Source: Limnephilus marmoratus
Taxonomy: Eukaryota > Arthropoda > Insecta > Trichoptera > Limnephilidae
DNA length: 64,000 nucleotides
NCBI GenBank assembly: GCA_917880885.1
Contig: OU862919.1
Coordinates: 54,783,058 to 54,847,057, forward strand
Direction: 5' to 3'
Part shown: piece after piece, positions 1-10,350 of the stretch
Layout of the letters: each line of letters opens with the position of its first letter
How positions within the stretch are numbered: position 1 is the first letter of the stretch
Position numbers and translations under genes: made by a program
The notes under the pieces: model-generated
Seen by the model: only the letters and a program-made list of their open reading frames with translations
The model's database searches: none
Told to the model about the DNA's origin: nothing

Positions 1-16
1 TATAGCCAAGGGTGAC

Positions 17-367
17 ATGAGGTACTTAGAGGGCATACCTCTCGCAGACTTAACGTGGAATATTCCTGGATGCGTGGATGTCGTCATCGGTGCACAACTG
101 TTCCCATATATTTATTTAGGGAACAGGGTTGAATCGGGTACTAGTGCACCCCCCGCGTTATCGACCGCTTTCGGTTTCGTGTTGATGGGTGATCACCCCA
201 ATAATGTGCTCAACACAAACACATCATTTTCGGCACTCGCACTGAATGATTTAGTGCAAAAATTTTGGCTGTTAGAAGAGATACCTAATATAAAATTTCT
301 AAGTCCGGAGGAGACAGAATGTGAGAATCTCTTTACTTCATCAATTTCTCGCAATGATGATGGTAGA
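17..367 (+). pseudogene. BEL/Pao pol fragment: protease C-terminus and linker
   Basis: About 117 residues match the end of the Pao aspartic protease (DUF1758 type), with VDVVIGAQLFPYIYLG followed by a conserved segment ending AFGFVLMG, then the acidic linker (FWLLEEIP, LSPEE) that precedes the reverse transcriptase. The catalytic Asp of the protease would lie upstream of the window. Reading continues to a stop at 436, but residues after about position 117 come from an inserted sequence, not from pol. No start codon is inferred, because this is the interior of a polyprotein. Confidence 0.85.
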
Positions 368-568
368 ATTGTAGAAATGACCATTACAGTACAGTCCTGT
401 AGGCGCGACCGCATACCGCCACCTAACACAGTATGAGGGGACATTGAAGGTCTAGATTCGTTACATTAAATGTAGAGCCGTTTATTCAAAAAAATTAGAT
501 TCTTGTGAGAACTCCGAAGGGGCGACCATAAGTTGCCTATACCGGGGTGGGACAGTGGTGGGTACTTC
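368..568. mobile_element. 201-bp insertion in BEL/Pao pol with 15-bp target duplication
   Basis: The 15-mer AATGATGATGGTAGA occurs at 353-367 and again at 569-583. The pol reading (residues DDGR) ends at the first copy and resumes with DDGRYSVALPFCKD at the second. The 201 bases between are therefore an insertion with target-site duplication. The insert has no long ORF and no poly-A at either end. I do not recognise its source; no tRNA, 5S or snRNA signature is obvious. A duplication of this length suits LINE-type retroposition rather than a cut-and-paste transposon. Confidence 0.75.
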
Positions 569-1099
569 AATGATGATGGTAGATATTCTGTTGCTTTACC
601 TTTCTGTAAAGATCCAAGATAATTGGGTAATTCTCGTACTGCTGCCCAATGCCCATTTTTGGCATTGGAGCGAAAATTTAAACATTCCCCTGCTTTGCAG
701 GAGAATTATAACAAGGTTATCAGTGAATATATTGAAAATAATTTCCTATCAGAAGTCTCAGAGTCTGATATCACAGAAGATGGATATTACATCCCACATC
801 ATGCTGTCACTCGTCCAGACAAACCAATGCCTCGTATTGTGCTCGATGCTAGTGCTAAAACACACACAGCGCTGTCACTGAATGACATTATTCATACTGG
901 TCCCAATTTGCAAGCCGATTTGTTTCTGCTTTTGCTTGACTTTCGTCTTTTTCCCATCGCTATGACTGCGGATATAAAGCAAATGTATTTACAGATTGAA
1001 GTTCCTAGCAAGCATCGCAGATACCTGAGGATCTTATTTCGATTCTCAAATAATGGTCTCATACGAATTTTCATTTCAATCGAGTTCCTTTCGGCTTGA
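569..1099 (+). pseudogene. BEL/Pao pol fragment: reverse transcriptase fingers/palm
   Basis: This block reads the N-terminal part of the Pao reverse transcriptase: TAAQCPFLALERKF, then GYYIPHHAV, PRIVLDASAKT, LNDIIHTGPNLQADL and ADIKQMYLQIEV. The last contains the first catalytic Asp (motif A). A stop interrupts near 618, just before LGNSRTAAQC, and the frame changes near 1090, where the next block takes over. Both breaks are single-base-scale defects in otherwise conserved sequence, as expected of an old retrotransposon copy. Confidence 0.85.
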
Positions 1100-2352
1100 C
1101 GGCAAGTCCATACTTAGCAATGCGGACGGTTCGCCAGTTGGCCCAGGATATGAGACCACATTACCCGGACGCTGCCAAAGTGGCAGAGTACAAGCTGTAC
1201 ATAGACGACCTGGTCTATTCTATTGCAGATGAGCCCAGCGCCATACGTCTTTCTCGAGAATTAATCTCATTGTTTAAGTCCGGTGCCTTTGATTTAGTAA
1301 AATGGACTAGTAATTCTCTAGTTGTACTTGAGAACCTCCCGAATTCTCACCGCAGCCCAGTGGACTTCACTGTTGGTTCTAACAATACCTCTAAGGTGTT
1401 GGGCCTGTCATGGGAACCAGCTGATGACAGCTTCTTCTTTACGACATCTTATGTTCCAGAGAAGTGCAGAAAGCGGAGCATACTCTCCATAGTTGCCCGC
1501 TTATTTGATGTCCTCGGCTTGGTCGCCCCTGTCATTCTGTACGCTAAATTACTTATCAAAGAGCTATGGCTGTGCAACATTGGTTGGGATTATACACCCC
1601 CTGATAGCGTTATTCGTCGGTTTTCGGCGCTTACACAGGAATTTCCTATAATTTCAATGATGAAAATCCCTCGCCATGTTGGTGTCCTGAAAGACAGTAC
1701 GGTGCTCGTTGTTGCTTTCTGCGATGCAAGCATGAATGGTTACGGCTGTGTGATTTATTTGCACACCACTGATCTGTTTGGGAAAATTACAGTGAGATTG
1801 TTGTGCGCAAAATCAAAGGTTTCTCCCACCAAAGTGACGACCCTCGCTCGTTTGGAGCTCTGTGCCGCAGTATTGATGTCCAAATTAATACGGACGGTTC
1901 AAGATAATTATTCTGAGCGTCTACCTATTGCAGGAACATATGCGTTTTCCGATTCTACCATTGCGCTCTCTTGGATACATTCTTCACCGAATCGCTGGTC
2001 GGTGTTTGTTAATAATCGCGTAGCTCAGTGCCAAGAAAATTTGTCTCCAGAGAACTTTTACCATGTTGCTGGTAGTGAAAACCCGAGCGACTGTTTTTCT
2101 CGTGGCATGTTTCCTTCCCAACTCGTTTCACATGATTTATGGTGGAACGGCCCATCATGGATTCGCAGCCCACCTTTGAAATGGCCATTAAAACCGTTTC
2201 ACCCTACCAATACTGGTGAAATGCCTGAACACAAAGCTAATGTGCTCATTGCAACATTTCAGGGTGAAAAATCGGTCCTGAGTGAACTGGTTCAGCGTAT
2301 ATCCACTTGGGATAAACTACGAGGATTGTTGTTTATGTCCTCCGATTCATAA
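1096..2352 (+). pseudogene. BEL/Pao pol fragment: RT catalytic core, peptidase A17-annotated region, RNase H
   Basis: The frame opens with the end of the RT palm. LYIDDLVYS carries the paired catalytic aspartates at about residues 36-37. It continues through WTSNS and the KVLGLSWEP segment into the region annotated in databases as peptidase A17 (CRKRSILSIVARLFDVLGLV). The RNase H-like part follows, with FCDASMNGYG and, near residue 290, FSDSTIALSWI, both with conserved Asp. It ends at FMSSDS with a stop; the next integrase block lies 38 bases on in another frame. This is the longest intact piece of the element. Confidence 0.9.
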
Positions 2353-2390
2353 AAAAGATATCACTTTCCTCTGGAACGGTCAATAATCTT

Positions 2391-2933
2391 ATGACTGCTG
2401 AAAAGGCTGTGATTCGTACTGTGCAGAGTATTCATTTTGCAGGAGATATTGCTGCACTCCAGAAAGGCAAATTTCATTCCAAAAGACTTCAGAGTTTATC
2501 TCTATTTCTTGATGGAGATAATCTGTTACGTATTGGGGGGCGGCTTTCTAAATCGGATTTACCTTTTGAGGTTAAACATCCGGTTTTACTTCCCAAACAT
2601 GACTGTGTTGTCGATCTGATCATCGCTCACTTTCATGTCGTGAACTGTCATACAGGCCCAGGACTTCTTATGTCTATCTTACGTCAACGTTATTGGATAT
2701 TAGATGCTAGGACTGTTATTAGGGCGATGGTGCGGAAATGCAATTGTTGCTTCCGCTTTAATCCATCGCATCCTACACCGAAGATGGCAGATTTACCGTC
2801 ATATCGTGTTGCAGAAGCAAAGGCCTTCGTACATACCGGTGTAGATTACGCAGGTCCCCTCCGTATTACGCTGACTCGCGGAGAGGACAACATTCTCAAA
2901 AGGCATATATTTGTCTATTCGTATGCCTTGTGA
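2391..2933 (+). pseudogene. BEL/Pao integrase: H2C2 zinc-binding domain and start of core
   Basis: The zinc-binding integrase domain is visible as HFHVVNCHTGPG with its histidines, followed by LRQRYWILDAR and CNCCFRF supplying the cysteines. The core begins at VHTGVDYAGPL, whose Asp is the first residue of the DDE triad. The frame ends at 2933 and the core continues in another frame from 2930, so one frameshift splits the catalytic domain. Confidence 0.85.
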
Positions 2934-3736
2934 CCAAGGCTATTCATATTGAGTTGGTCTCTGACTTAACTTCAAATGCTTTCCTGGCTGCTTTCAGCCG
3001 TTTTATTTCTCGGCGTGGCCCGGTAACATGCTTGTATTCAGATAATTGTACTAATTTTGTGGGTGCGAAGGCACAATTAGATGATCTCTACAAGTTTTTG
3101 GTTGAATCTGAATATGAGCTCTCATTAAAGCGCGAACTCGCTAAGCGTCGTATAGAGTGGAAAATGATTCCACCACGCGCGCCTCATTTTGGGGATATGT
3201 GGGAGTCGAACATAAAGAGCATGAATACACACTTGTACCGTGTGATTGGAACTCAGCTTCTCACCTATGAGGAGTTACAGACTGTGCTAGTTCAAATTGA
3301 GTGCATAATGAATTCGCGTCCACTTACAGTTATGTCTTCTGACCCTTATCCAGAAGTCCTTATGCCTGCGCATTTTTTAACGTCGACACCATTGCAGTAC
3401 TTGCCTGCTTCTGTCCTGGCAGACGGTAAAATCAATTTGACTCAGCGTAAGCAATTATTAGACAGCATGATTCAGTCCTTCTGGAAGAAGTGGCGTTCAG
3501 AGTATCTGCACACCTTGCAAGTCAGGCAGAAGTGGACTACTTCTGATCATCCGATTGATATCGGAACTATCGTACTAGTGGGACAGGAAGATTCCCCTCC
3601 GTTAAATTGGCCTTTAGGCGTGATAACTGAAATCCATCCCGGAATGGATAAAATTATTCGCGTTGCGACGGTAAAGACACGATTTGGTTCTTTTAAACGT
3701 CCGGTTGTCAAATTATATCCCATTCCAACGCAATAA
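2930..3736 (+). pseudogene. BEL/Pao integrase catalytic core and C-terminal DUF5641-type domain
   Basis: The core has TKAIHIELVSDL, then LYSDNCTNFVGA with the second catalytic Asp, and PPRAPHFGDMWESN with the position of the third acidic residue. After about residue 130 it passes into the C-terminal domain of Pao elements (LTPAHFL-like MPAHFLTSTPL, then VLVGQEDSPPLNWPLGVI). This domain probably binds chromatin or DNA ends. The block ends with a stop at 3736, just before the 3' untranslated region. Confidence 0.9.
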
Positions 3737-4040
3737 TTTTATATTTTATCTATTTTTGTTAATTTTTATTTATTTATTTTTTGTTTTTAGTCATTGTTTC
3801 AATGATCTCTGACCCAGACATGGCATTACTTAATATCCGTTATCTTGGTCAATTGAACTTTATTACATTGTATTTTTTAGTTATTTTTCTTTATTTTGTG
3901 AGATTCTGCGAATTTCCAATGCGTGTCATTCCTGAATATTACCGGTGAATACAGTCACTTTATTTCTATTTCATTTCTTGTTTCATTTGTATTTTTATAC
4001 TCTTTCTTTTGTAAGCTCTACGAACTTCCAAGGCGGGGAA

Positions 4041-4603
4041 TATGGATAGGCGCCATAAATATATTTGGATCCATTTTCTTAATCAATTAACAATTTATGC
4101 TATGAGACCATGAGGGCGCCATCTATGGTTTTTGTATTGTATTGAATTTACCTATGTGACTTGAAATTCAGTATATTCATGCATTTCCTTACCTCTGTGA
4201 ATCAGGCAATTGCTTCCGACGGGAGTGTGAGTCAAAGCCAAGAGATGTCTCTCCTAGTCAGTCATAAAAATAATTCATCCAATAAATTGAATTATTGTTG
4301 TACAAGATTTTTGGCACGTATTATTAATAGGAAAATTTATTCATTGTTGAAACTTCCTTGCTGTGCGAAACATCTGTTGAGATTATGCAATACCACCTTG
4401 ATATTTTTTAATGAAAAGAAGTGTCTTTTGTGTTGGACATCGTGGATGAGCTGCATTCTCTGAATGAGTATTGTTTGTTTTCACTTTTAAATTTGGAATT
4501 GCGGTGTCAACTGTTTTTGTGTCACATAGGGAAGAATTCAATTTTCGTTAATTTATATGAGTAGTCATTCCCTCGTGTCAGGGGCTATTTACATGCCCCT
4601 ACA
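4041..4603 (+). repeat. Probable 3' LTR of the BEL/Pao element
   Basis: A purine-rich tract (AAGGCGGGGAA, 4030-4040) ends the internal region and is followed by TATGGATAGGCGCC, which resembles the LTR start in Pao elements. The likely end is CCCTACA at 4603, giving about 563 bp. The 5' LTR is outside the window, so neither boundary can be confirmed by comparison. The start does not read a clean TG. Confidence 0.55.
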
Positions 4604-5033
4604 ATAATTATAATTACAAAGCGGAAATTGTTTACATATAAATTGTTTTTATAAAAAGAATATTGAATATATAAAAGAAACAACAATTAAAATGGAGTCC
4701 TAATAATTAAATTTGATAACAATAAATAACGAAATTGAGTATTATTAATCAAATGTGTGCATTCCTTGGGTATACTTTGTTGGGAAAAAGAAGAGTATTC
4801 TTCCGAGCAAATAAATCACGACATAAGAAATTATGTTGGCGAAGGGCGAACGTAGCAACATTCAACAATAGACGGGAATTGTAAAGAGACGAGAAAAGCA
4901 TTTTGAAATATTAAATACGCCTACTCGGAGGATAAAGCGAGAAAAATAAGATATTACCAACACGGGATCGAATAATATTAACGGTGATAAGATTTATAAA
5001 AAGGGTTGTATTTAATATTAAATTAATGGTGAT
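4604..5033. other. AT-rich spacer, no gene seen
   Basis: No ORF, repeat or RNA gene is recognisable here. It may hold the outer part of the 5' leader of the LINE that starts downstream. Confidence 0.5.
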
Positions 5034-5198
5034 TTGATCCCTAAATATTTGTCTCATTAAGAATTACAATCGATTAGGAAATTATAGACAGCAGTAAACA
5101 TCTACAAAATAATAAATAAAATAATTAAAATTAATAATTAAAATATTGCAATCACATACCAGCACAAATACAAGATTTATCAGAAAGTTCCCAATATC
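5034..5198 (+). promoter_or_regulatory. LINE A 5' leader / presumed internal promoter
   Basis: The segment contains TCCCTAAATATTTGTCTCAT and ends with a CAGAA(A/G)GTTCCCAAT block just before the ORF1 ATG at 5199. The same sequence recurs twice at 9393-9560 and 9640-9800, beyond the 3' tail of this copy. Conservation of this non-coding segment in all three places supports a functional leader, probably carrying the internal promoter LINEs need. This is inference; no TATA or clear initiator was identified. Confidence 0.6.
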
Positions 5199-5627
5199 AT
5201 GGAAAATGACCCAAAAAATACGATAAAATTAATCAAGATGTTCAAACCAAAAAACCTAAATGGACTTACCAACTACATACTGGAAACAAGCGGACAATTA
5301 AGGACGCACCTCATCGAAAGGGAAAAAATCAATATAGGATTCAACAGAGTACGTGTAGAAGATGCAATTCCAATCACGCAGTGTTACCATTGCCTTAAGT
5401 TTGGACATACGGCAATCAAATGCTTCAACAAAGAAAAAAGTGCAACGTGCTTACATTGCGCAAAAGACCATGGATGGAAGGAATGCCCAAATAAAAATGA
5501 AGAAGAAAAGTGCAGCCATTGTATCCTTCAAAACAAAAACCTTAAGATGAACCTAAATACTAACCATAAAGCAAATAATTCAAACTGTACCTACTTCAAA
5601 AAGATGATGCATATTGCCCAAAAATAA
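5199..5627 (+). CDS. LINE A ORF1, zinc-knuckle nucleic-acid-binding protein
   Basis: The 142-residue ORF starts at ATG in MENDPKNTIKL. It carries three consecutive cysteine/histidine knuckles at about residues 61-115: CYHCLKFGHTAIKC, CLHCAKDHGWKEC, and a third opening CSHC and closing after a long insertion with NHKANNSNC. This arrangement is typical of ORF1 proteins of Jockey-type LINEs, which coat the element RNA. The N-terminal domain is shorter than usual, so the ORF is probably truncated upstream or the true start is lost. The end of ORF1 from another copy is seen at 61140-61309 and aligns with the third knuckle. Confidence 0.75.
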   Translation: MENDPKNTIKLIKMFKPKNLNGLTNYILETSGQLRTHLIEREKINIGFNRVRVEDAIPITQCYHCLKFGHTAIKCFNKEKSATCLHCAKDHGWKECPNKNEEEKCSHCILQNKNLKMNLNTNHKANNSNCTYFKKMMHIAQK

Positions 5628-5736
5628 TGTTAAGTGGCTAAGTATGGCTAATAATATCTACATATATTTTATGTTTAATTAAATCCTCATACATATTTAT
5701 AAATTACTGCTGCATTTTAAAATATTATTCAATATT

Positions 5737-6748
5737 ATGGCGATTTAAACGGAGAATTTGACATCTCTGAAATCGATTATGAACGCACGCGAAGTTTTGA
5801 TAACTGGATTATAAAAAACATGTATCAGGAAATAATAATTTAACTGCAATCAACTTGAATATTCGATCTTTATCAAAATATTGGGAAACTTTTCTTCTCG
5901 TTATCTCTAGCTCTCTAAGTAATATTGATATAATAACGATTTGCGAAACGTCGATAAATCAAAATGATATAAATCTATACACAATATCGGGATTTAGTTC
6001 TCATTACTTTTGTCGAAAAAACAGATCGGGAGGCGGGATTATTATATACGTAAAAGATCACCTTACGTTTGAATAAATTAACATAATGCCAACATATTTT
6101 GAATGTGTTTACGGAACTATTTCTGTAAATAAACATAAACGTATACATATACTGGCAATATACAGACCACCTAATTCAAATAAAAAATTATTTCTCGAAG
6201 AGTTGGAAGCTATATTGGGAAATATCGAAATTAAAGAATCTGTTATCGCTCTCGGGGATACGAGCATAAATTTATTAAATTATCAGGAATCAATTGTAAT
6301 GCAATACGAAAACATGATGGCTAAATTTGGATTTTTAAAATGTATTTATGATGTGACGCGTGAAGCCGTACTGACTAACTACGTAACGGCTACATGTCTA
6401 GATCATATCTATGTAAGAGAGAGAGAGACAAATAATGAAATCAGCTCATGCGTATGTTAAACTATTATAGCGGACCATTTCCTTATTGCCACCACGATGC
6501 GTTTCTCTACTAATGAGATAGGTACCTCCAATAAATCGCACCTTACGAAATATACTGTAATATCGGAAAAAAAAGTGGATCTACTGATTGAAATCACAAA
6601 TTGGAATGAAATACTAAACATAACGGAACCTAACTTAATATATGAAGAAATTAAATCTAAATTAAAATATATTTACGAAAAAAGTACCATAACTAAATCA
6701 AATACAAATAAACATCGTAATAAACAAAAAGGCTGGATAAATTATAAC
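5737..6748 (+). pseudogene. LINE A ORF2, endonuclease domain (frameshifted)
   Basis: Read across three frames, this is an apurinic/apyrimidinic-type endonuclease: LNIRSLSKYW (motif with catalytic Asn), IITICETSIN (catalytic Glu), SGGGIIIYVKD, ILAIYRPPNSNK and ALGDTSINLL (usually GDxN; here Ser-Ile-Asn follows). LDHIYVR is near the end. Breaks lie around 5840, 6076 and 6460. The endonuclease nicks target DNA to prime reverse transcription. The last part (6497-6748) is the linker towards RT, cut by the nested insertion at 6749. Confidence 0.8.
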
Positions 6749-7149
6749 TAACTTACTAACTAACTAACCATCACGCCGTTTCCCCGCAGGGGTAGGCAGA
6801 GAGGACGGACCGCCAAACAACTCGGTCTTGGCACACACTCTTTGCCTCACTCACATTCATACATCGTCTCATACATTCTCTTCTATTGTTCTGATTTTTG
6901 ACATGGCCCGACTCAAGTATTTGATTCACTTGATCGTGCCACGTCTTCCTCGGGCGTCCCCGACTTCTTCTACCATTCACATTCGCGTCGTATATTCTTC
7001 TTACACTACTTTCTTCGTTCATTCGTTCTACATGCCCAAACCATCTGAGGGTCCCTTTCTTAATCTTACTCATTATGCTTACATCAGCCTTACATTCTTT
7101 GCGGATATCCACATTTCTCACACGATCATACATTGTTTTACCACACATT
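6749..7149 (-). mobile_element. RTE-like LINE fragment nested in LINE A, with 11-bp target duplication
   Basis: The 11-mer TAAATTATAAC occurs at 6738-6748 and 7150-7160, directly flanking the insert; across it the LINE A ORF2 resumes. The insert encodes, on the minus strand, the C-terminus of a LINE RT (LRWFGHVERM, RSRGRPRKTWHDQV, ending SAYPCGETA). It terminates in a short GTTA/TTAG-repeat tail on the minus strand. It is 5'-truncated, as LINE insertions usually are. Related fragments occur at 28163, 34391, 39131, 40876 and 47476. Confidence 0.9.
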
Positions 7150-8542
7150 TAAATTATAACCTCATTGAAAATATACAACTACGAGACACACTATGGAGAA
7201 AATGGAAAAACGCCCATAACAATAAATTATATGAAATTGAATACAAGAAATACAGAAATAAACTCAATAAAAAAATATTAAACACAAAAAAAAATTATAA
7301 TAACAAATTTAATCATTGCTTCAAAGACATTAAAAAAACATGGAATGAAGTAAATCAAATATTGGGAAGGAAAAAATAAATCCGATTGTGACGAAATCAT
7401 ATCTAAATATTTCTTAAATTCTCAAGCGGCGGATGTGACGGTAGAAAATTTTGCAAATTTTTTTGACGAGGGTTTAAATCAGTTATTACACGAATGCAAC
7501 GTTCGAGCGTCTGAATGCAACCAAGAACATTTGCTACATTCAATGTACCTACCAAGAGCTAATGCGAAACAAACTGAATGCATTATCGGACGAATGACAA
7601 ACTCCAAGACGCCGGGCGTGGATCTAATTCGCATGTATGATTTAAAAAAACATGTAAAATTACTTAGTCCTATGATTATCCACCTAATAAACAGAATTAT
7701 TGACACAAGCATCATTCCAGCTGAACTAAAATGCAGCATCATAAGGCCCATTTATAAAAATGGAGATCACACCGTAATAAATAATTATAGGCCCATTTCA
7801 TTGTTACCCGCATTAGAAAAAATCTTAGAAAAATATATATCGATAAATTTGGATAAATATTTAAATAAATTGGGCATTATTGATGAATGTCAGTATGGCT
7901 TCCAAAAAAAAAAGCTGTGATAAACTTCTCGAAAAATTTTCTAATTATATAAATTCACAGCTTAACTCTAGAAAACATGTAATGGTATTATTTATTGATT
8001 TCTCAAAAGCTTTCGATACACTCAGCCACACACAATTAATCAAGGTACTTGAAATCATAGGAATCCGTGGTAAACTACTATCATTTTTCAAAAACTATTT
8101 AACTAATAGAAAAATGTATGTTAAGATTTTGAATGAAATGAGTAATTTTAGATTTATCAAATCAGGAGTACCCCAAGGGTCAATTTTAGGCCCTAAATTA
8201 TACATTATATATGTCATTGCCTTGTCTAAACTTTTTAAAATAGCCCGTAGATTCATTTTTGCAGATGATACTGCACTAGTTGTATCAAATGAAAACCCGG
8301 AAATAGCTATTAAAGAATTGCAAAGTGACTTTAACGAGATGCTCAAATGGTCTCATGATGTAGGACTAATAATTAATGTCAAAAAAACTAAATGTATGTA
8401 CATAAGATCACCGAGCTTAAAAATGTGGAATTTACCTAAAATAACTGCACATAATTTTGAATGTATACATAAAAAAATTGATAATACTTGCTACTGTAAA
8501 AAAAAATTGATTTTACAAATGAATATACTTACCTTGGCATAA
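7150..8542 (+). pseudogene. LINE A ORF2, reverse transcriptase domain (frameshifted)
   Basis: After the nested insertion the linker continues (RDTLWRKWKN). RT proper follows: TNSKTPGVDLIRMYDLKKH, CSIIRPIYKNGDHTVINNYR, PISLLPALEKILEKYI and QYGFQ at 7900. Then in another frame come VLFIDFSKAFDTL (motif A Asp), SGVPQGSILGP and FIFADDTALVV (catalytic FADD at about 8270). Frameshifts lie at about 7380, 7910 and 8535. All RT catalytic residues are still present, so inactivation is by frame damage rather than loss of the active site. Confidence 0.85.
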
Positions 8543-8544
8543 TC

Positions 8545-9123
8545 GTAGATAATAACTTTAAATGGGATAAACAAGTGATCAAAATTTGTAACCAGCTCCG
8601 ATGTTTGGTGAGTAATTTTTATAAATTAAAATTTGTGTTGCCTCGATGCACTCTCAAACTTATATACCATTCTATGGTCGAATCCATACTTAGATATGGA
8701 ATTCGAACTTGGGGACACTCGAGTAAAATTAATATTAAATACATTAAAAATTTACAAACTGCTATAATTAAAAAAATTGTTAAACCTAGCATTTACAAAC
8801 AAAGAAACAATTTAAAATTACTGTATGGGTCTGAGGGCCTACTTCCAATTAAAGGGCTTCTCTGGTACATTATAATTATGGATAATTCGGGAGAAAGCAG
8901 GTATAAAAATTTATTGGTGCACAGTCACACAACAAGATTTACTGAAAACAAAGGCCTAAAAATACCACGAATATCAAATAAGTATGGTAGCAGAACGCTC
9001 GAATATATGATACCCTTGATTTACAATATATTACATCAAAACATTAATTTTAAAAATAATGAGGAACCCTGCCATAAACTGACAAAAAAGTGGTTAATAA
9101 ATGAACAACATATTTATCTATAG
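8545..9123 (+). pseudogene. LINE A ORF2, C-terminal part
   Basis: The block contains the RT thumb and conserved C-terminal segment of this LINE group (LRYGIRTWGHSS, NLQTAIIKKIV, ENKGLKIPRISNKYG), ending with a stop at 9123. The corresponding part of copy 2 at 53640-54225 reads WGFSCKTNI and VPKHTNKYGQRT at equivalent positions. The separation from the RT frame is one more frameshift. Confidence 0.75.
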
Positions 9124-9202
9124 TAAATGATATATTAGGTATTAATATTGTATCCTAGACTAATGTATGTTATGTAATAATATTTAATGGTAAAATCTAC
9201 AG

Positions 9203-9227
9203 ACAAGCTGTTCTGTCACAGCTTTGT
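9203..9227 (+). promoter_or_regulatory. LINE A 3' UTR stem-loop (copy 1)
   Basis: ACAAGCTGT at 9203-9211 pairs with ACAGCTTTGT at 9218-9227 (one bulged base). It is followed by GGGACT and a TATATT-type segment. Copy 2 has a stem at the same place with different bases (AAACTGCT with AGTAGTTT), followed by the same GGGACT. A 3' hairpin recognised by the element's own RT is known for several LINEs; assigning that role here is inference. Confidence 0.55.
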
Positions 9228-9320
9228 GGGACTACCCATATCTTATATTGTATCATATGTTATCATATTAAATTAAATAAATAAAAAAAAAAAAATAAAA
9301 AAAAAAAATAAAAATTTAAA

Positions 9321-9840
9321 CCAACGTCAGGTACGTCCTGATAAACCCTGTATGTAATAGATGTCGTATGTGTCCTGGTTCACCGTGTATTTGGTCCCTA
9401 AATATTTGTCTCATCAAGAATTGTAATTTGGTAAGAATTTATAGACATCAATAAAAAATTACAAAATAATAATTAAAACATTGCCACTTGAAATCACAAT
9501 CTAGAATCAATATAATATAATCAATATATACAGGATGTGTCAGAAGGTTCCCAATAGACTAAAACCAACGTCAGGTACGTCCTGATAAACCCTGTATGTA
9601 ATAGATGTCGTATGTGTCCTGGTTCACCGTGTATTTGGTCCCTAAATATTTGTCTCATCAAGAATTGTAATTTGGTAAGAGTTTATAGACATCAATAAAA
9701 AATTACAAAATAATAATTAAAACATTGCCACGTGAAATCACAATCTAGAATCGATATAAGATATACAGGATGTGTCAGAAGGTTCCCAATAGATTTAAAA
9801 CAACGTCAGGTACGTCCTGATATAACCTAGATATAATAGA
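9321..9840 (+). repeat. Tandem units (about 244 and 235 bp) matching the LINE A leader
   Basis: Two head-to-tail units start with CCAACGTCAGGTACGTCCTG at 9321 and 9565, and a third partial unit starts near 9800. The second half of each unit matches the leader of LINE A copy 1 (5034-5198), including the block just before the ORF1 start. They begin immediately after the A-rich tail of copy 1. They are either promoter monomers of a second, deleted copy or remnants of a tandem LINE array. Confidence 0.75.
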
Positions 9841-10156
9841 CAGGCTCTTAAAAAGTATTCCTACTTAGCAATACATTTTTCTTTTTGTTTAGGTTAACTT
9901 TGTGTATCATTTTTTTGTGTTCCTAAGATAATTTTTTTTAAATTTAAAGTTAACCCATTCCATTAGAGCAGTAGCGTAGCGAGAGGGGGGGCGAAGGGGG
10001 CGGACCGCCCCGGGTGCCACCCGAGGAGGGGGTGACACTCGAACGTGGAGAAAAAACTTACGAAAGTGCAAAATTGCCGTAAAAAATATTTTGCACGTTA
10101 ACACTGACTTTTTTTGCTCTAAGGCTGGTCGGGAATTCCAGAAAAATGTTTTTTTT

Positions 10157-10320
10157 TGTTCCTAGCTCAGTCGGAAATTTCCCTGAAATATTCCTTGTGT
10201 CATTCTAATTTCGTTCGTATATTGTGATTAACGTAGACTCGTGAAGTGAATTGTTATCTATGGACTGACGTGAATTAGTGAAGAAGTTATTATTGTGTTA
10301 GCGTGTTCATTAGTGCTGAA
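10157..10320. repeat. Left internal direct repeat of the hAT-like element
   Basis: Starting GTTCCTAGCTC, with TTGTGTCATTCT and ATTGTGATTA inside, this segment matches 11838-12010 in the same orientation with many substitutions and small indels. The two copies bracket the zinc-finger array. They may have arisen by an internal duplication or by insertion of the array into a repeated sequence. Confidence 0.6.
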
Positions 10321-10350
10321 AGACCAGTTTGATAAACAAGGTAGGTAGGT

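Larger units (their letters stand above)
1..4603 (+). mobile_element. BEL/Pao LTR retrotransposon, 3' part, decayed
   Basis: The five coding blocks read in the order typical of Pao pol: end of the retroviral-type protease, reverse transcriptase, RNase H-like domain, zinc-binding and catalytic integrase, and a C-terminal domain of the DUF5641 type. They are followed by a purine-rich tract and a probable 3' LTR. The 5' LTR, gag and the start of protease lie outside the window. The reading frame is broken at about 368, 600, 1090, 2352 and 2930, so the copy is not functional. The family call rests on the hallmark order and on motifs such as IGAQLFPYIYLGNR and ADIKQMYLQIEV; lineage within BEL/Pao is not resolved. 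Confidence 0.9.
5034..9315 (+). mobile_element. LINE family A, copy 1 (Jockey/CR1-like), near full length, broken
   Basis: The copy has a leader, an ORF1 with three zinc knuckles, an ORF2 with apurinic-type endonuclease and reverse transcriptase, a short 3' UTR with a stem-loop and an A-rich tail (9281-9315). The coding frame is interrupted several times and by a nested 401-bp insertion at 6749-7149. Three other copies of the family lie at 53040-54625, 59380-61140 and 61140-62165. I place it loosely in the Jockey/CR1 group on domain order and ORF1 knuckles; the clade is not certain. Confidence 0.85.

Noticed and set aside
6828..7379. 183-codon plus-strand frame
   Set aside because: The first part is antisense to the RTE-like fragment and the second part is LINE A linker; the fusion is an accident of the nested insertion. 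The similar frames at 28020-28562, 40883-41296 and 47553-47990 are also antisense to RTE-like copies.
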